Shown here: positions 1 through 11,458 of the stretch, piece after piece
Layout of the letters: each line of letters opens with the position of its first letter
How positions within the stretch are numbered: position 1 is the stretch's first letter
NCBI GenBank assembly: GCA_023213395.1
Contig: CM041465.1
Span: 159,843,741 to 159,907,740, forward strand
Source of the DNA: Cycas panzhihuaensis
Taxonomy: Eukaryota > Cycadophyta
Direction of reading: 5' to 3'
DNA: 64,000 nucleotides
Notes under the pieces: model-generated
What the model saw: only the letters and a program-made list of their open reading frames with translations
Database searches by the model: none
What the model was told of the DNA's origin: nothing
Made by a program: the position numbers and the translations under genes

Positions 1-435
1 TATAATAAATGCCAACCTCTTGTACATGTTTCATAAATTATTTATGGTCAATATGATTTCTATATATCCTTCTTCCTTAAGTGGTAATATCTTCAAATTT
101 ATACTATTCTTCCATAATGCATAGGTATTATTCTTTCCACCATGAAAAGCATTCCTGATATACTACCATGGCCTCCCTAATAATAGATGGCACATATCTA
201 TAAATATCATATCATACCATATCTCATCGTGATATGATTTCTTAATGCTAAATTTAAGAAAACATCTCTTGTCAATGGTTATTTCATTTTCTTTTTGGAA
301 CAGAAAAATATGGTATGGATATGGATGTGCTTCACAAATTAATCTTAACTTTTCTACCATTTCATTGGAGACCATATTCTCATAACTACCACCATCAATT
401 ATAACTTTACATTCCTTTCATCCCATGGTTCATCC
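1..435 (-). pseudogene. Decayed gypsy protease / start of pol
   Basis: An open stretch at 163-375 reads YHDEIWYDMIFIDMCHLLLGRPW, the flap and C-terminal part of a gypsy aspartic protease. Just upstream on the minus strand (near 400) is VIIDGGSYENMVS, with the active-site Asp in a DGG context often seen in plant gypsy proteases. After RPW the frame hits a stop, and homologous residues continue toward position 1 in a broken frame. Confidence 0.65.
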
Positions 436-599
436 TATTATGAAAATGTTAGTTTATAGCCATGAATTATTATCTATCTTTACCTTTCTTTTATCTTATA
501 TGGGTTGTTATCTTAGTGTTATTATGGTCTTCAGATAATTATGCTCTCACCTTTATCTTCTATGATTCCTTTATTACCATCTTTATTTTAGGCCAATTT

Positions 600-1690
600 C
601 ATCCTTGATGCTCTTCCCACATTTAGGATTATTCCTCATGGTGACAAGGGTATTGAAATGCACTTTGTCCTTCTTTCCTATATTTGAAACAAACACAAAG
701 TTTTCTCTATTCTTTTTTGCCATTAAAACCCATGCTTTATTAGCCTCCTAAAAATCCTTTTCCCTTGAGTTGGTTCTAAGTTCTTCCTCCTTATATTTTT
801 CCCTACCTCTCTTCTTCTTTTCCTTCAATCCTATTGGATGATTCTCCTCTCATATAGGGGATTCATCTTCTACCTTTGTGTAAATTTAATGAACCTCTTC
901 TCATCATAAAGGAACTTTAAGTAGAATGCTTATTTTTCTTCTCTTCTACTTTTAATGCTAATTGATATGCATCTTTCATGTTTTTTACTCTATGCATGAT
1001 AAGTTCATCCTAAATTAAAAACTTTAAACCATTTGCATACCTTACAGTGACTTGTTTATATATATCCTCTAGCTCCACATGAATGAAAATCTTATAAAAC
1101 TAATTTATGTAGTCTTGTATTGTCATTTCTTTTTTCTTTAAGTTATGGAACTTTTTGAAGAGGGTCTAAGAATAATTGATTGGTAACTTCTCTTTTAACT
1201 TCTTAACCATTTTGGTCTATGTTCTAATCTCCTTTTTGCCTTTCTTCACCCTCTTCTTTTACAGGTGATCCTACCAAATACTTACATGTCCCTTTAACTT
1301 TGTGCATGTAAACTTTACCTTGTCCCTACCCTCTTCTTTTACAGGTGATCCTACCAAATACTTGCATGTCCCTTTAACTTGTTCTCTTTGGTCATGCTCT
1401 TCTATTTGAAGAACTTCTCTATGGCATTTAGCTAGTCTACTAGCTCCTCTAGTTTTAAACTTCCCTAGTAGTCTAAAATATTAATATTGATTCCATTTCT
1501 CTTAACTTCAAATACTTTTAAGAATCTTTCTTCCATTTCATGTGGTTCTTATGGATTACCATTTTATAGTCTTACACCATCTTTACTTAATGCCTCTTCT
1601 TTACTAGTATTTCCTTTGTGCCTTTATCTTAATACTGTAGTTGCAAGCTATTCTATTCTGCTCTATAGTTTCTATAGGTTTTTGTTCATT
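600..1690 (-). pseudogene. Decayed gypsy gag
   Basis: Broken minus-strand reading frames preserve a Retrotrans_gag core: an LVDWLNAIEKFF-like stretch near 1430, then LFKKFHNLKKKEMTIQDYIN near 1130 and YANGLKFLI-DELIMHRVKNM near 1000. Several in-frame stops and at least one frameshift interrupt it. The protein would be the capsid polyprotein of the element. The region also contains an 80-bp internal tandem duplication (1248-1380). Confidence 0.65.
1248..1380. repeat. 80-bp tandem duplication inside gag
   Basis: The segment 1248-1300 recurs at 1328-1380 with one visible mismatch (ctta versus cttg). The period of 80 is not a multiple of three, so the duplication would shift the gag frame. Confidence 0.85.
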
Positions 1691-1927
1691 TTAGAATAAT
1701 TTACTCTTCCTCCTTTTCTTCTTATTTTTTATTGATCTTCTCTTTACCCAACCACTTTAGGTTCTAAAGCTTTTCTTATAAGATTTCTGTAAGGCTCCTA
1801 ATCCCTAATAAGTACTTCCTTATCCTTTTAATAGGAATACTCTACCACCTTTATAGTTTTATTAATAAATATCCATTATAATACCTCAAAGTTTTATGAT
1901 TTTTTTTCAATCCCAGAGTTAAACCAT

Positions 1928-1939
1928 GCTTTGATACTA
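1928..1939 (-). other. Primer-binding site (tRNA-iMet type)
   Basis: The + strand reads gctttgatacta. Its complement differs at two positions from the canonical initiator tRNA-Met PBS (TGGTATCAGAGC). It lies two bases from the LTR, as expected for minus-strand priming. Confidence 0.7.
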
Positions 1940-1941
1940 AA

Positions 1942-2638
1942 TGATGAGGATAGCCTACAAGAAAAATATTTAATTTCACATGCATAAACTTAACATAAAG
2001 AAGAACTAAAGAATAAAGAGAGTCATTTTACTTTTAATTCTATTCCACTCTATTCAATCTACCAAAATATAGTTTAAAATTATATTTATACAAGTGAAAA
2101 TGAGAAGTTTAAAAGCTTTCAACACTAACCCTTAAATATCCTTCAATTACTTAAAATATTAAATGAAACCATATTTCCAAGCTAACTCCTAATAATAAAC
2201 TAGACCACTAAGAGTTATTACATAAAAGTAAAAATTACTCTAAAACTAATTATTATTTTTAGACATATAAACTAAATCTCAATTTTTAGGCATTTTTAAA
2301 GCATTTTCTGGTTGAAAATCTATGGGCCTATAATAGGGTCTCTAGCCCAATTATAGGTTATTTTGACCTATTCTACTTAGATAGACCTTTAAGTTAATAT
2401 AGGAATGACTAAATTCTATCCACTAAATAAAATGTTTTGCTCTGATTAGTAGACCTTAAAATTTAGAAAGAAAAAAAAAAAACTAAATAAATGAAAAGTT
2501 GATTAAGTTATAATGAACGTTTACTCTTGCATCATAAACTAAGAAGATAACGTGTTAAAATCTTTTTACATTAACCAATCATGATTTGACCACTATTTAA
2601 ACATTACCTTGACTATTATAAAATTTAATATTTTATCA
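1942..2638 (-). repeat. 5' LTR of left-edge gypsy element
   Basis: About 697 bp, starting tgatgagg and ending tttatca on the + strand, so the ends form a short inverted repeat (TGAT/ATCA). It abuts a tRNA-Met type primer-binding site on its left. Its right-hand part (2545-2638, acattaaccaatcatg and following) resembles the right part of the LTR at 37788-38540. Confidence 0.7.
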
Positions 2639-5600
2639 CTCAACTTTAATGTTTAATTTATGGAATTTAAATGTCTTCAACTTCATGCTAGATCACATGC
2701 TTATCATATATCTCATATCCCTTATAATATCAACTATTAAACTTATCTTCACTAAGTTTATTCTCCTATAAGCAAATCCTCTCATATCATCAATATATAT
2801 CACATTACCATTTGTAAGATATTAAGTAAACATAATTCCTAACTCATTGTATCATATGAAGTCTCTTCTTAATAACTTCATTTCTTCCATGTATAATCTA
2901 TAAAATAAACTCATTAATCTTGTTAATGAACTAAATCCACTAATGTCCATATACAACAACCACTACTTATCAAAATGCATGGGCCATCAACTACTACAAT
3001 TAGTAGTTAAGTAAGAAGTATTTCTCATATGTAGTTCATCAACTTCATTAACAAAAAATAACATGCTATGAATAGACAAACATGTTATAACAATAGTAGG
3101 TTATGAATCTTCTATGATCTTTTACCCTATAAGATATGAGAAATTCATGTGTTACATCTATTTATAATTCTATACAATGTAACCCTTATAACTTTCTTTA
3201 AAAACTGATCTTTCTCAATCATATCATTAAACTAACTAACTTTTGAAACATCTAGCCTATCAATTTTATTTTAATAAGGTAATATATCTATATGTTTTGT
3301 GTCTTTTATCATATATGGCTATCAAATTTCTAATAAAAAACATGTATTAACTAGACTCCTCAATAGTTGGTCTTAATTTTATGGATAATTTACAACTACT
3401 ATTTCTATTATCAAATAAATAATCAAATTTATGAGAACTTTCTTTAGCTCATATTAAGTTTATAAGACCTTTTCTTGATAGGTCAATTAACACTCAACAA
3501 CTCTTAATGAAACATTAGGTGGTATCTATCATTTAATTATTAACTAGGTAATTTAATCAACTTTGTCCTTTCATTTGATTATTAGTCTTTACAACACTAT
3601 ATCAAATATTTTTATTCACTTGGGGGGATCAATAATATTATGTCCAATACATAACTATGTCTTTTATCTCTTATCTAATAATAAATTAGTTCTTATATAC
3701 TTAACATCTTAAATTTTGAGCCATAATGCATATAAAGTAAGCCTTAAATATATCTCTTTATGTTATTTTTCTATCCAAGTATATGTCCAAACTCATAATC
3801 ATGTATTTATTTATATTAATATGTATCTATGAGCCCTTAAAATCACCAAAAATATGTTAGAACATGTCTTAGACTATTAAAAAAATACACCTTTTATCAT
3901 GCAAGAAATTATTCATTAAACTTTATTAATTAGAATTTGCATGATATGATTTCCAAATCCTATCTTATGACCATTTGTTTCATCTATTTCTAAGTCCTCT
4001 TTCTAAAGCCACTGACAACACTTAATTCTAACTTTATATGCAAAAGTTATATAATGAAAATTCATAGGATGTCTTGAAAAATTAAAAAATAGGCCAAAAA
4101 TACTTTGAAGCACCTTTATTATTTAGCTTATGAGTATGACATTTGTCCCATATAATCATCCATTGATATGTTGTGGGGGGAGGGGGGGGCGGCTTAAGTC
4201 TAGACTTCAAAGTATATACAATCAAATTTAATTTGCTTTACACTCTGTAAAAATATACATACCAACTTTTTTTATAATTTTCATGATGATTTAGGATTTA
4301 TCATTTTGTGACTATGTTGGGTGAATTTTATGTGCATATAGAATAGATTTGAATACCAAATCTCCATGGAAATTTTGTGAGGAATATGGGCATACAATTT
4401 TGTGTAATAGTGATCAAAGGTATTCATAATAAATGCAGTTCTAATAGATTTGGCAAGATTGCATTTGTAATGTCTTTACCCATGAGTTTACTCCATTTAA
4501 TCTCTATAAATAACATGTTCATTATATATTCATGGGGTGAAAAAGATATCTCTATGAGAAATAACCCTAATAGCTATAAAGTCAATATCATTAGCATAAC
4601 TTTATAGTATCGTAATGTTAAACAACCACTCCATGCTTATATTCTTCATTTCTATAAAGACATCATGTTGATATTCTATGCACTATTTATTTATTTATTT
4701 ATTAGTGATGGATGAAGCCATATGCACTCTTCACATTATATGCACTCCGACAACATTCTCTCATATATATTCTTCTATTGTTCATATGAGAGGCTACAAT
4801 GAGATCTTAACATATCTCTTATAAAGCTTTTATTACATTATTTTTGTGCCTATAACTTACATATAGCCTTCCTATAAAGGGTGCCCAATAATAAATTAAG
4901 AGAGATTAGTTTTAACAAGTTCACATATCAAAAGAAGTAGCTCATATAGATTTTGATGAAATAAAATGAACCCAATAAACCTTCACTCTTCAAACTGATA
5001 GTGCATCATCAATAACTACTTTTTTAAACCTTAATTTCTTCCCTAATAATTTATTAAACTTTTAATTAAAAAATATATCATAATCTTCAAATATCTTTAC
5101 AAAACCCTAAATTCTTGCTCAAACATACCTATCAAAACTTGTTAAATTTTCTTCTCAAACTTATGAAATATCCTGCCATAATGTTTCTATCTTGAATCAC
5201 CATAAACCTCTAGATAGTTAGGCTTTCTTATTTAATTATCATATGCATAACTAATGTAGTAGAATAATCTAATTAAAATTTTAATAACTTGTGGACTAAA
5301 ACACATGCATGTTTAATATAGGTACTGCATGTATAAAAATAATATTTATATAACTTAATAAATGAATAATATTACCCATCAGTCTTTCTATTAATCTTCA
5401 TCTTATATATGATTCTTGTCATTGACTTCATCATACCTTTATATCATAGTCACATCATTAATATAACTTATTTCCCCCCCCATCAAATCAATTTTGGATA
5501 TCAACTCTTGATATTGGCTTATACTAGTTTGATATTGGATCTCATAATACACGTATGGATCATCCTTAAATAGTGAAGGTTATCACCATATGTATGTGGT

Positions 5601-5971
5601 CTTTAACATCTATTTTTTCTTCCTTTTCCCTATTTCATCTTATATAGGGCCTACTTCTTACTTATATTGTTCTACTATGATATGATGTCTCCTTAAGACC
5701 TTTACTTTATGCTTCAATAAATCTCCTTAGGATCTCTACTTCGATCTTTAATAAGTTTTGTCAAGATATCTTCACCTATGCTCTGATAAATCTCCTTAGA
5801 ATCTCTAAGCTATAATACCATGTTAAAATTCTTATACAAGTTATCATAATATATTAACATTCTGATAACAACTTATATAATTAAGTAGAAAAATATAATT
5901 ATATGATCAATTAATAATATAATAAGTATAATAAAAGAATTATTGGCTTGAAGTCTGATGCGCTAATACCA
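2639..5971. other. Unassigned AT-rich DNA
   Basis: No reading frame in either strand could be matched to a protein family. Landmarks are a G-rich run (about 4175-4192), a TTTA run near 4687-4703, a C run near 5474, and a 24-bp imperfect repeat (ataaatctccttaggatctc) at about 5717 and 5785. If the LTR-like sequence at 5972 is a 5' LTR, this could be the internal region of a minus-strand element, but coding signal is gone. Confidence 0.5.
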
Positions 5972-6735
5972 CAATATTAGTTTTGATATTTACTCTGGTA
6001 CTAAAATATTGAGGATAAAATGTAGAAGCTATAAACTATAAGAATAGATCCAACAAGGACATGCAATAGATAATGGAGGTAAGTGAAAGATAGATAAATG
6101 GACAATAATAAGATGAAATATATATAAGTACAAAGCATAATAAGTATATAGGAGAATGATGAAATTTTAGATTATTAAAAAAATTAATTATATATTTATA
6201 GAATCTCTCGCCTTATATGGATGACCCTTAGGTTAACCTTAATGTACTAATATATTTTTAAGTGGCATATATATTAATATGATAATAATATAATATTCAT
6301 TAAACATTGAGTGTAAAAGGGGTTATAACTAATATCTAATATAATTAGATATTACATCTAGCATTATCCCATATAATATATAATTCCATAATATGAAATA
6401 TCATATTAATAATATAACTCTATCTTAAAATTTGCTAGAACTTAAACTTCTTCAAATAATATGAAGTGTTTCTAATGTCTATATGAAGAAAGCTCTATTT
6501 ACAAGATCACATGAGTAAGTAATTATTGTCATCGCTAGCTCTATAGGTCACTCCTTCAAGTATATGGTTTTATGAGTGCTACATTATCATCACTTTAGAA
6601 ATATATCATCCTATGTGGTTGAATAAGTATATTAGAAATTATATGCAAGAGTACCTAAAAGAGTGTGTGTCTCATCTCTTATCAAATAAGATTAAGAGCA
6701 ACTTCATCAAGAATACATGCCTAAAAATATAACAT
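5972..6735 (-). repeat. LTR-like repeat, copy 1 of the 5972/37788 family
   Basis: About 350-400 bp from 5972 align with 37788-38180: both contain aggataaaatRtagaagctataaacta, a shared stretch around gacaataataagMtgaaatatatataa, and ttaagtggcatatat. A PBS-like gcgctaatacca precedes it at 5960-5971, so it would be a minus-strand 5' LTR. The right boundary is not clear; homology fades after about 6360. Confidence 0.45.
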
Positions 6736-6898
6736 CCATCAACTATTATGGTTAGAATTACATAATAAAAGGGCTCTATAACCTTACACAAGGGCTTTTC
6801 AGCCTCTTAAGTACCTCTATAAGTATACATAGTTTAGTAATTGTAATAATAATGACATAAAATATCATGGGCATGACTTAAACATGACATAAGTTGAG

Positions 6899-7286
6899 TG
6901 TGAGATTATAGGATCAAATATGGAACTATGAGGCTAGAAAAACACACTAAGAAACACTCTATAATTTCACAATGAATTCATCTAAAAATAAAACAAAGTA
7001 TCAGGTAGAATTAGTCTATCGATGACATTCAAATTTCATTAATTTAGAATCACCTTACCACCTTATTCTATATTATACATATGATACACCTTATATACAA
7101 AATTGGTTCAACAACAATCCATGAAAAAATTCATAACTAAATGACACTTTTCATATCCCTATTTAGGACCCTAACAACTCCCACGACATATGTTATAAGA
7201 CTTTTTAGGATTTTAGTTACTCTTGATGACTCATACATCACTTTATCCTTATACAAATTCATCCTCATATGAACATTAATCTAACA
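6899..7286 (-). repeat. 3' LTR of copia-1
   Basis: Starts tgtgagattata and ends aatctaaca on the + strand. It matches 35216-35597 along its length (for example the run around ggaactatgaggcta and the end catatgaacattaatcta). It follows the RNase H domain directly, as a copia 3' LTR should. Confidence 0.85.
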
Positions 7287-7297
7287 CTCCTCCTTAA
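7287..7297 (-). other. Polypurine tract of copia-1
   Basis: On the minus strand the bases immediately 5' of the 3' LTR read TTAAGGAGGAG. It is purine-rich and directly adjacent to the LTR, as expected for the plus-strand primer. Confidence 0.75.
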
Positions 7298-7309
7298 TAT
7301 TCATATCAT

Positions 7310-7660
7310 TGGTTTTAACACAAATATAAAATATGAATTTATTAAACTTATCTTTGGATAGAGATCTATTAAAAATATCAATAATCTATGCTTTTGTTGG
7401 TTGGTATAGAAGCTCAACCTCTCTATTATGGATCTATTCCCTGATAAAATGATGATGTATCTCAATGTGTTTGGTATGTGTATGGAAAACTAGATTCTTG
7501 GCAATCTTCAAGGTACTTTGATTATCATATTATAAAATAATTACTTCTTCTTAATGTAGTCCTAAATCACCAAGCATCTGCCTCAACAAGATGGCTTCGC
7601 ACATAGTTGGAATAATAGCTTTATACTCTGCCTCAATAGATGATAAAGTAATATTAGGTT
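7310..7660 (-). pseudogene. Copia-1 RNase H remnant
   Basis: Minus-strand residues read LSSIEAEYKAIIPTMCEAI, then DNQSTLKIAKNLVFHTHTKH and IEIHHHFIRE, the hallmark RNase H stretch of plant copia elements. The IEAEY Glu and the DNQS Asp of the catalytic set are kept. At least two stops break it. It is the last pol domain before the LTR. Confidence 0.8.
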
Positions 7661-7949
7661 GTTTTCTATTTCTCTAAGTTATAACAATAAAACCTCTACT
7701 AAAGTAATAACTTAAAGTGGACCTTCTATTATCTTCACAACTATCCCAATCAAAATTTAAGTATCTAATTAGCCTAAAATTATAATTATCTAAACTCCAA
7801 TCCAAATTATAGAGTTCCTTAGATATCTAGCTTAGTAGTAGTCAGTTAATTATCTGAATATTATGTCATTAACTCACTCATCATCATCATTATCTAGAGT
7901 TATTAACTTTATACCTATTTCCATGGTGACATGAATAGGTTTACAATTC

Positions 7950-8940
7950 TCTGTTCTAAATTTATTTAAATTTTCCATGTATACTTAACTTATGAAATAA
8001 AGATTTTTCTAGGCTTTTGCCATATTTCCACTTCTAAAAAATAATAGGTCAATCCAAAATTTGTCATTTCAAATGTCTCTTTGAGATTATATTATAGTCT
8101 TTCAACCTTTAAGGTGTTGTTCTTTATGATCACCAAATTATATATATACAATACTATAAATATGACTAAATGTTTTTGAACTTTAATGTATAGGCTTGGA
8201 TATATAGGTCATCTTTCAAACCCATTATCCAAGAAATATTGAATAGTATTAGAATATTAGGGGAGACTATTTAAGACCATATAAGGCCTTCTTCAAGTAA
8301 CAAACCAAATGTTCTTTACCTTTAGTAATATATTGAAGTGGTTACTCCATATAAACTTTTTTTATAAGATCTCCATTTAGGAAGTCACTCTTGATATCAA
8401 GCTAGTGTAACTACCATTTGAACTAAGTAGATATTACTAGTATTTATCTTATTATCACCATCTTTTCCACTAGAGTAAATATCTCCTAGTAACCAAGACC
8501 TTCTGTCTAGTTGAATCCTTTAGCTACTAATTTGGCCTTATATTTATCAACTATTCCATTAGATTTAAATTTGGTCTTATATACCCATTTAGATCCAATT
8601 GTCTATTTATTTAATGGTAAATCCACCAAATCTTAAGTTTTATTTTATTTAACAACATAGATTTTAGCATCCATTATTATCTTCCACTTCTATTTTCCAT
8701 TGGCTTCTCTAAAACTTGAGGGTTTATCATCATGTAATACATTATCTATTAATAAAAAACTAACTACATTTACTCTTATTATTAATTTATATTTTCCCTA
8801 TTTCTCAGGTAATTAAGCTTCATCCATGGTTTTTAGATACCATTTAGTAATTTTTTTAATAGGTGGAGAAACCTCAAGTTTTAATTATGTTTCCTAAGTG
8901 TCTTCAAATTTCTTCTCATCAATTTTCTCCTTTTTTTACT
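7950..8940 (-). pseudogene. Copia-1 reverse transcriptase remnant
   Basis: Minus-strand fragments include VYIYNLVII near 8135, which corresponds to the copia LYVDDLIIT active site with the catalytic aspartates lost. It is followed by FEMTNFGLTYYFLEVE and FISQVKYTWKI. Further upstream (about 8600-8900) the weaker RT N-terminal part is visible. Multiple stops and lost active-site residues make it non-functional. Confidence 0.75.
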
Positions 8941-9179
8941 CTATTTTAGGATCTATAAATTGTTATCTCAAAGAACTCATTTTAGGTTGTTCCTTAATCT
9001 ATTTCCCTTTATCTTCCAAATCTTTAGAGTATCCTATTCTTGATATATTATGAAGCTGTACTTCTTTAAAGATAATATATTAAGTAGTATGCACTTGGAA
9101 CTTTTATCATCAAACTTTTAATATTTTTTCTTAGGAAAATGCATATATATAGTACTTTCAAAGATTTTGAGATGGATAA

Positions 9180-9685
9180 TTATTAGATTATAGTCAAACC
9201 ACACTTTTATAAGTGTTTTGTTCTATATAACTTTAGTGATACTCCCATTTGTTAGGTATGTTATTGTATATATTACTTCTGCCCAAAAGACTTTTGAAAG
9301 ATTTTTAGCTTTCATCATTGACTTGGCCTTATTAATCAATGTTCTATTCATTCTCTAAGTTATTTCATTCCATTAAGGAGTATATGGTATTTTTAATTAT
9401 TTCTTTATGCCATGATTATTATAAAATTAGATAAATTCTTTTGAAGCATATTCTCCCCTATTACTTGATCTTAGTATTTTGATTCTTTATCCATTTTCAT
9501 TCTCCACTTTCACTTTGAATTCCTTAAATATGTTGAATGCTTCAAACTTTTCTTTTAATAGATATACCTAGACTTTTCCTAAAAAGTCATTAATAAAAGT
9601 TAGGAAATATCTTGCTTCTCCAAGTAAGGTGGTTGGCATAGGACCATAGATATCAAAATAGACAAGGCTTAATTTTTCGGTTACT
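9180..9685 (-). pseudogene. Copia-1 integrase core remnant
   Basis: Minus-strand residues LRSSNRGEYASKEFI and RMNRTLINKAKSMMKAKNLSKVFWAEVIYT match the C-terminal half of a copia integrase core. The motif normally LRSDRGGEY is altered, and several stops occur. Confidence 0.75.
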
Positions 9686-9687
9686 CT

Positions 9688-10082
9688 CTAAGTTCCTTTT
9701 GGGAATGTTTCACTATAATTCTTCCCAAATATATAGGGTTTATAAGTACCCTTTTCTACCTTAAATTTTGGGAGACCATGCACCATATCTAATTTATTCA
9801 TTAGATGAAGACTAGAGAAATGCATATACCCTAATCTTTCATGCCATAGTTGAATCTTATTAGTCATGTCAGCAGTCAAATAAACCCTTTAGTTTATAAA
9901 CTTACTTAAGATCCTATAAATATAGTTATTCCTTACACCTTTTATGATTGTCTTCTCTTCTCAATAATTGATGAAGACTTTTCCATCCTTAAAGAGAACC
10001 CTCATTCCATTGTCCTTATTTTGGCTAATAGAGATCATATTCATTTTAAAACTTGACACATGTAATACATTCTCTATATAGT
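9688..10082 (-). pseudogene. Copia-1 GAG-pre-integrase segment
   Basis: An open stretch (9688-9879) reads KIQLWHERLGYMHFSSLHLM, the HHCC zinc-binding pre-integrase domain of copia elements (HxRLGH with the second His changed to Tyr). Upstream to 10082 the frame continues with broken copies of the protease-to-integrase linker. The segment stops at the target duplication of gypsy-2; its upstream continuation is at 16836. Confidence 0.8.
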
Positions 10083-10087
10083 AATCA
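10083..10087. repeat. Target-site duplication of gypsy-2, left copy (AATCA)
   Basis: aatca directly precedes the left LTR and recurs exactly after the right LTR at 16831-16835. Confidence 0.95.
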
Positions 10088-11141
10088 TGATCCCAAAAGA
10101 GCTTAGTTGGTGATGAAGTTAATTATCAACCTTTTCTCTTTGAGATCCTGGGAGTTAGTGTAGAAATCTCAATAACATCAAAATAATAATGAGCCTATGA
10201 AAGGAAAATTCTATACCAAATCATTTATTCTTGGCATTGATCCAAAAGTATGAGGAGTAATACTTTTATTAAACTATGAAAATCTCCATTTAATGGTGGA
10301 GAAATCAACTAGAAAAAGAATGGTAAAATTACAAGGAATAAATGATACAATTATACCATAAGGGGGACTCCAACCCTCTAAATGCTTCTCCAAGGATGCT
10401 TCCCAAGTCAAGTCTCCAAGAACCCCCTCTCCAACCTATAGAAGGGCTTAATTTATAGAAAGAAACCAAAATTGCATGTTTAACAAGTGGCAATCATACA
10501 AGTATAACCACTAACCACTAGAATGCACGTTGTCCAAGTGGCCTTCATGCAATTCTTAAAATAGTTATAGATTGTAAATGATCTTAACGGACTCCAATTT
10601 GGCTAAAATTTGGTACACATATAGGAATAATGTTCCCTCCACTTCCTCAAAATTTTAGCTCATTTGGATGTCATTTAACTACATTTCTATTCATTTAATT
10701 ATAATATGTATTTGTTGTTTTTCTGCTGTCCAAGTGGCCTTCATACAATTCTTACAAGTTTTAGCTTATAACTAACCTTAATAGACTCCAATTTAGCTCA
10801 AATTTGGTACACATATAGGAACGATGTCTCCTCCACTTCCTCAAAATTTTAGCTCATTTGAATATCATTTGGCTACAATTTTATTCATTTAATTATAATA
10901 TATATTTGTTGTTTTTTTTCTGCTAGCTGTGGGATTAATTTTTATGCAAAAACAAGGATTGAACTCTAAACAAATGATATTTTTTGAACCCCACATTTTG
11001 TACACATCTAGTGGGATGTGTCTTCTACCTTTACACAAAATTTCATATAATTTTGATACCATTTAGCCATATCTCTTTTAGTTATTCCAATGCCTATCAT
11101 TTTCCACATCTTGTAAACATATGGTAGATCCTCCTAGATCA
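10088..11141 (-). repeat. 3' LTR of gypsy-2
   Basis: Starts tgatccc and ends tagatca on the + strand (the other LTR ends ggatca, so the original ends were TGATCC/GGATCA). Internally it carries two related segments of about 180 bp (around 10535-10720 and 10728-10910), both with ctccactTcctcaaaatttt and tcatttaattataata, so the LTR itself contains an old duplication. Confidence 0.95.
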
Positions 11142-11157
11142 TGGCTCCTCCTTCCTT
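11142..11157 (-). other. Polypurine tract of gypsy-2
   Basis: The minus strand reads AAGGAAGGAGGAGCCA immediately 5' of the 3' LTR. Confidence 0.85.
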
Positions 11158-11188
11158 GGAAAATAGCCAACTCCTGTTTGGCTTAGAA

Positions 11189-11458
11189 TTAGAGATGGGG
11201 GAATTGTTGTTCTCCTTGTTTCCTACTAAACCACTTGGCCTTACTAGGCAATTGCCCTGCTACTCCAATCCTGAAAGATTCATGTGTCTTGTGTCTTGTT
11301 TTGGTAGATTTTCTCTCCAAGATACAATCTTCCTTGAGAGGCTCCTCACTTTCCAAATACAAATCATCAACGGAAGGTAAAGTGAACTCATCATGTTCCT
11401 CATCTAGCATAGATGGCTCAAAAAGTTTTAATTATTCAGCATTTACTACTAAATATAT
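11189..11458 (-). pseudogene. Gypsy-2 pol C-terminal extension (chromodomain-like?)
   Basis: An open stretch at 11189-11410 (73 codons) starts LDEEHDEFTLPSVDDLY and continues with ILERKSTKTRHKTHESFRIG and GQLPSKAKWFSRKQ before ending FPHL. The layout (basic strand, then GxLPSxAxW, then FPHL) resembles a divergent C-terminal chromodomain of chromoviruses, where the Trp is followed by an acidic stretch. The canonical aromatic cage is not evident, so this is a hint only. It follows the integrase C-terminal region after a stop near 11459. Confidence 0.45.

Larger units (their letters stand above)
1..2638 (-). mobile_element. Ty3/gypsy element at left edge, partial (5' end)
   Basis: Minus-strand LTR retrotransposon. 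Reading right to left it has a 5' LTR (1942-2638), a primer-binding site, a decayed gag and the start of pol (protease), then leaves the window. Order and orientation are as in gypsy elements. The 3' LTR and the RT, RNase H and integrase domains lie outside, so its target duplication cannot be checked. Confidence 0.8.

Noticed and set aside
4377-4607. 76-codon plus-strand frame in AT-rich DNA
   Set aside because: No family resemblance and no supporting context; could not be called a gene.
5690-5830. Possible leucine-rich repeat coding (LRRFI-like on the minus strand)
   Set aside because: Only two imperfect copies of a short DNA repeat, with stops between; no LRR consensus.
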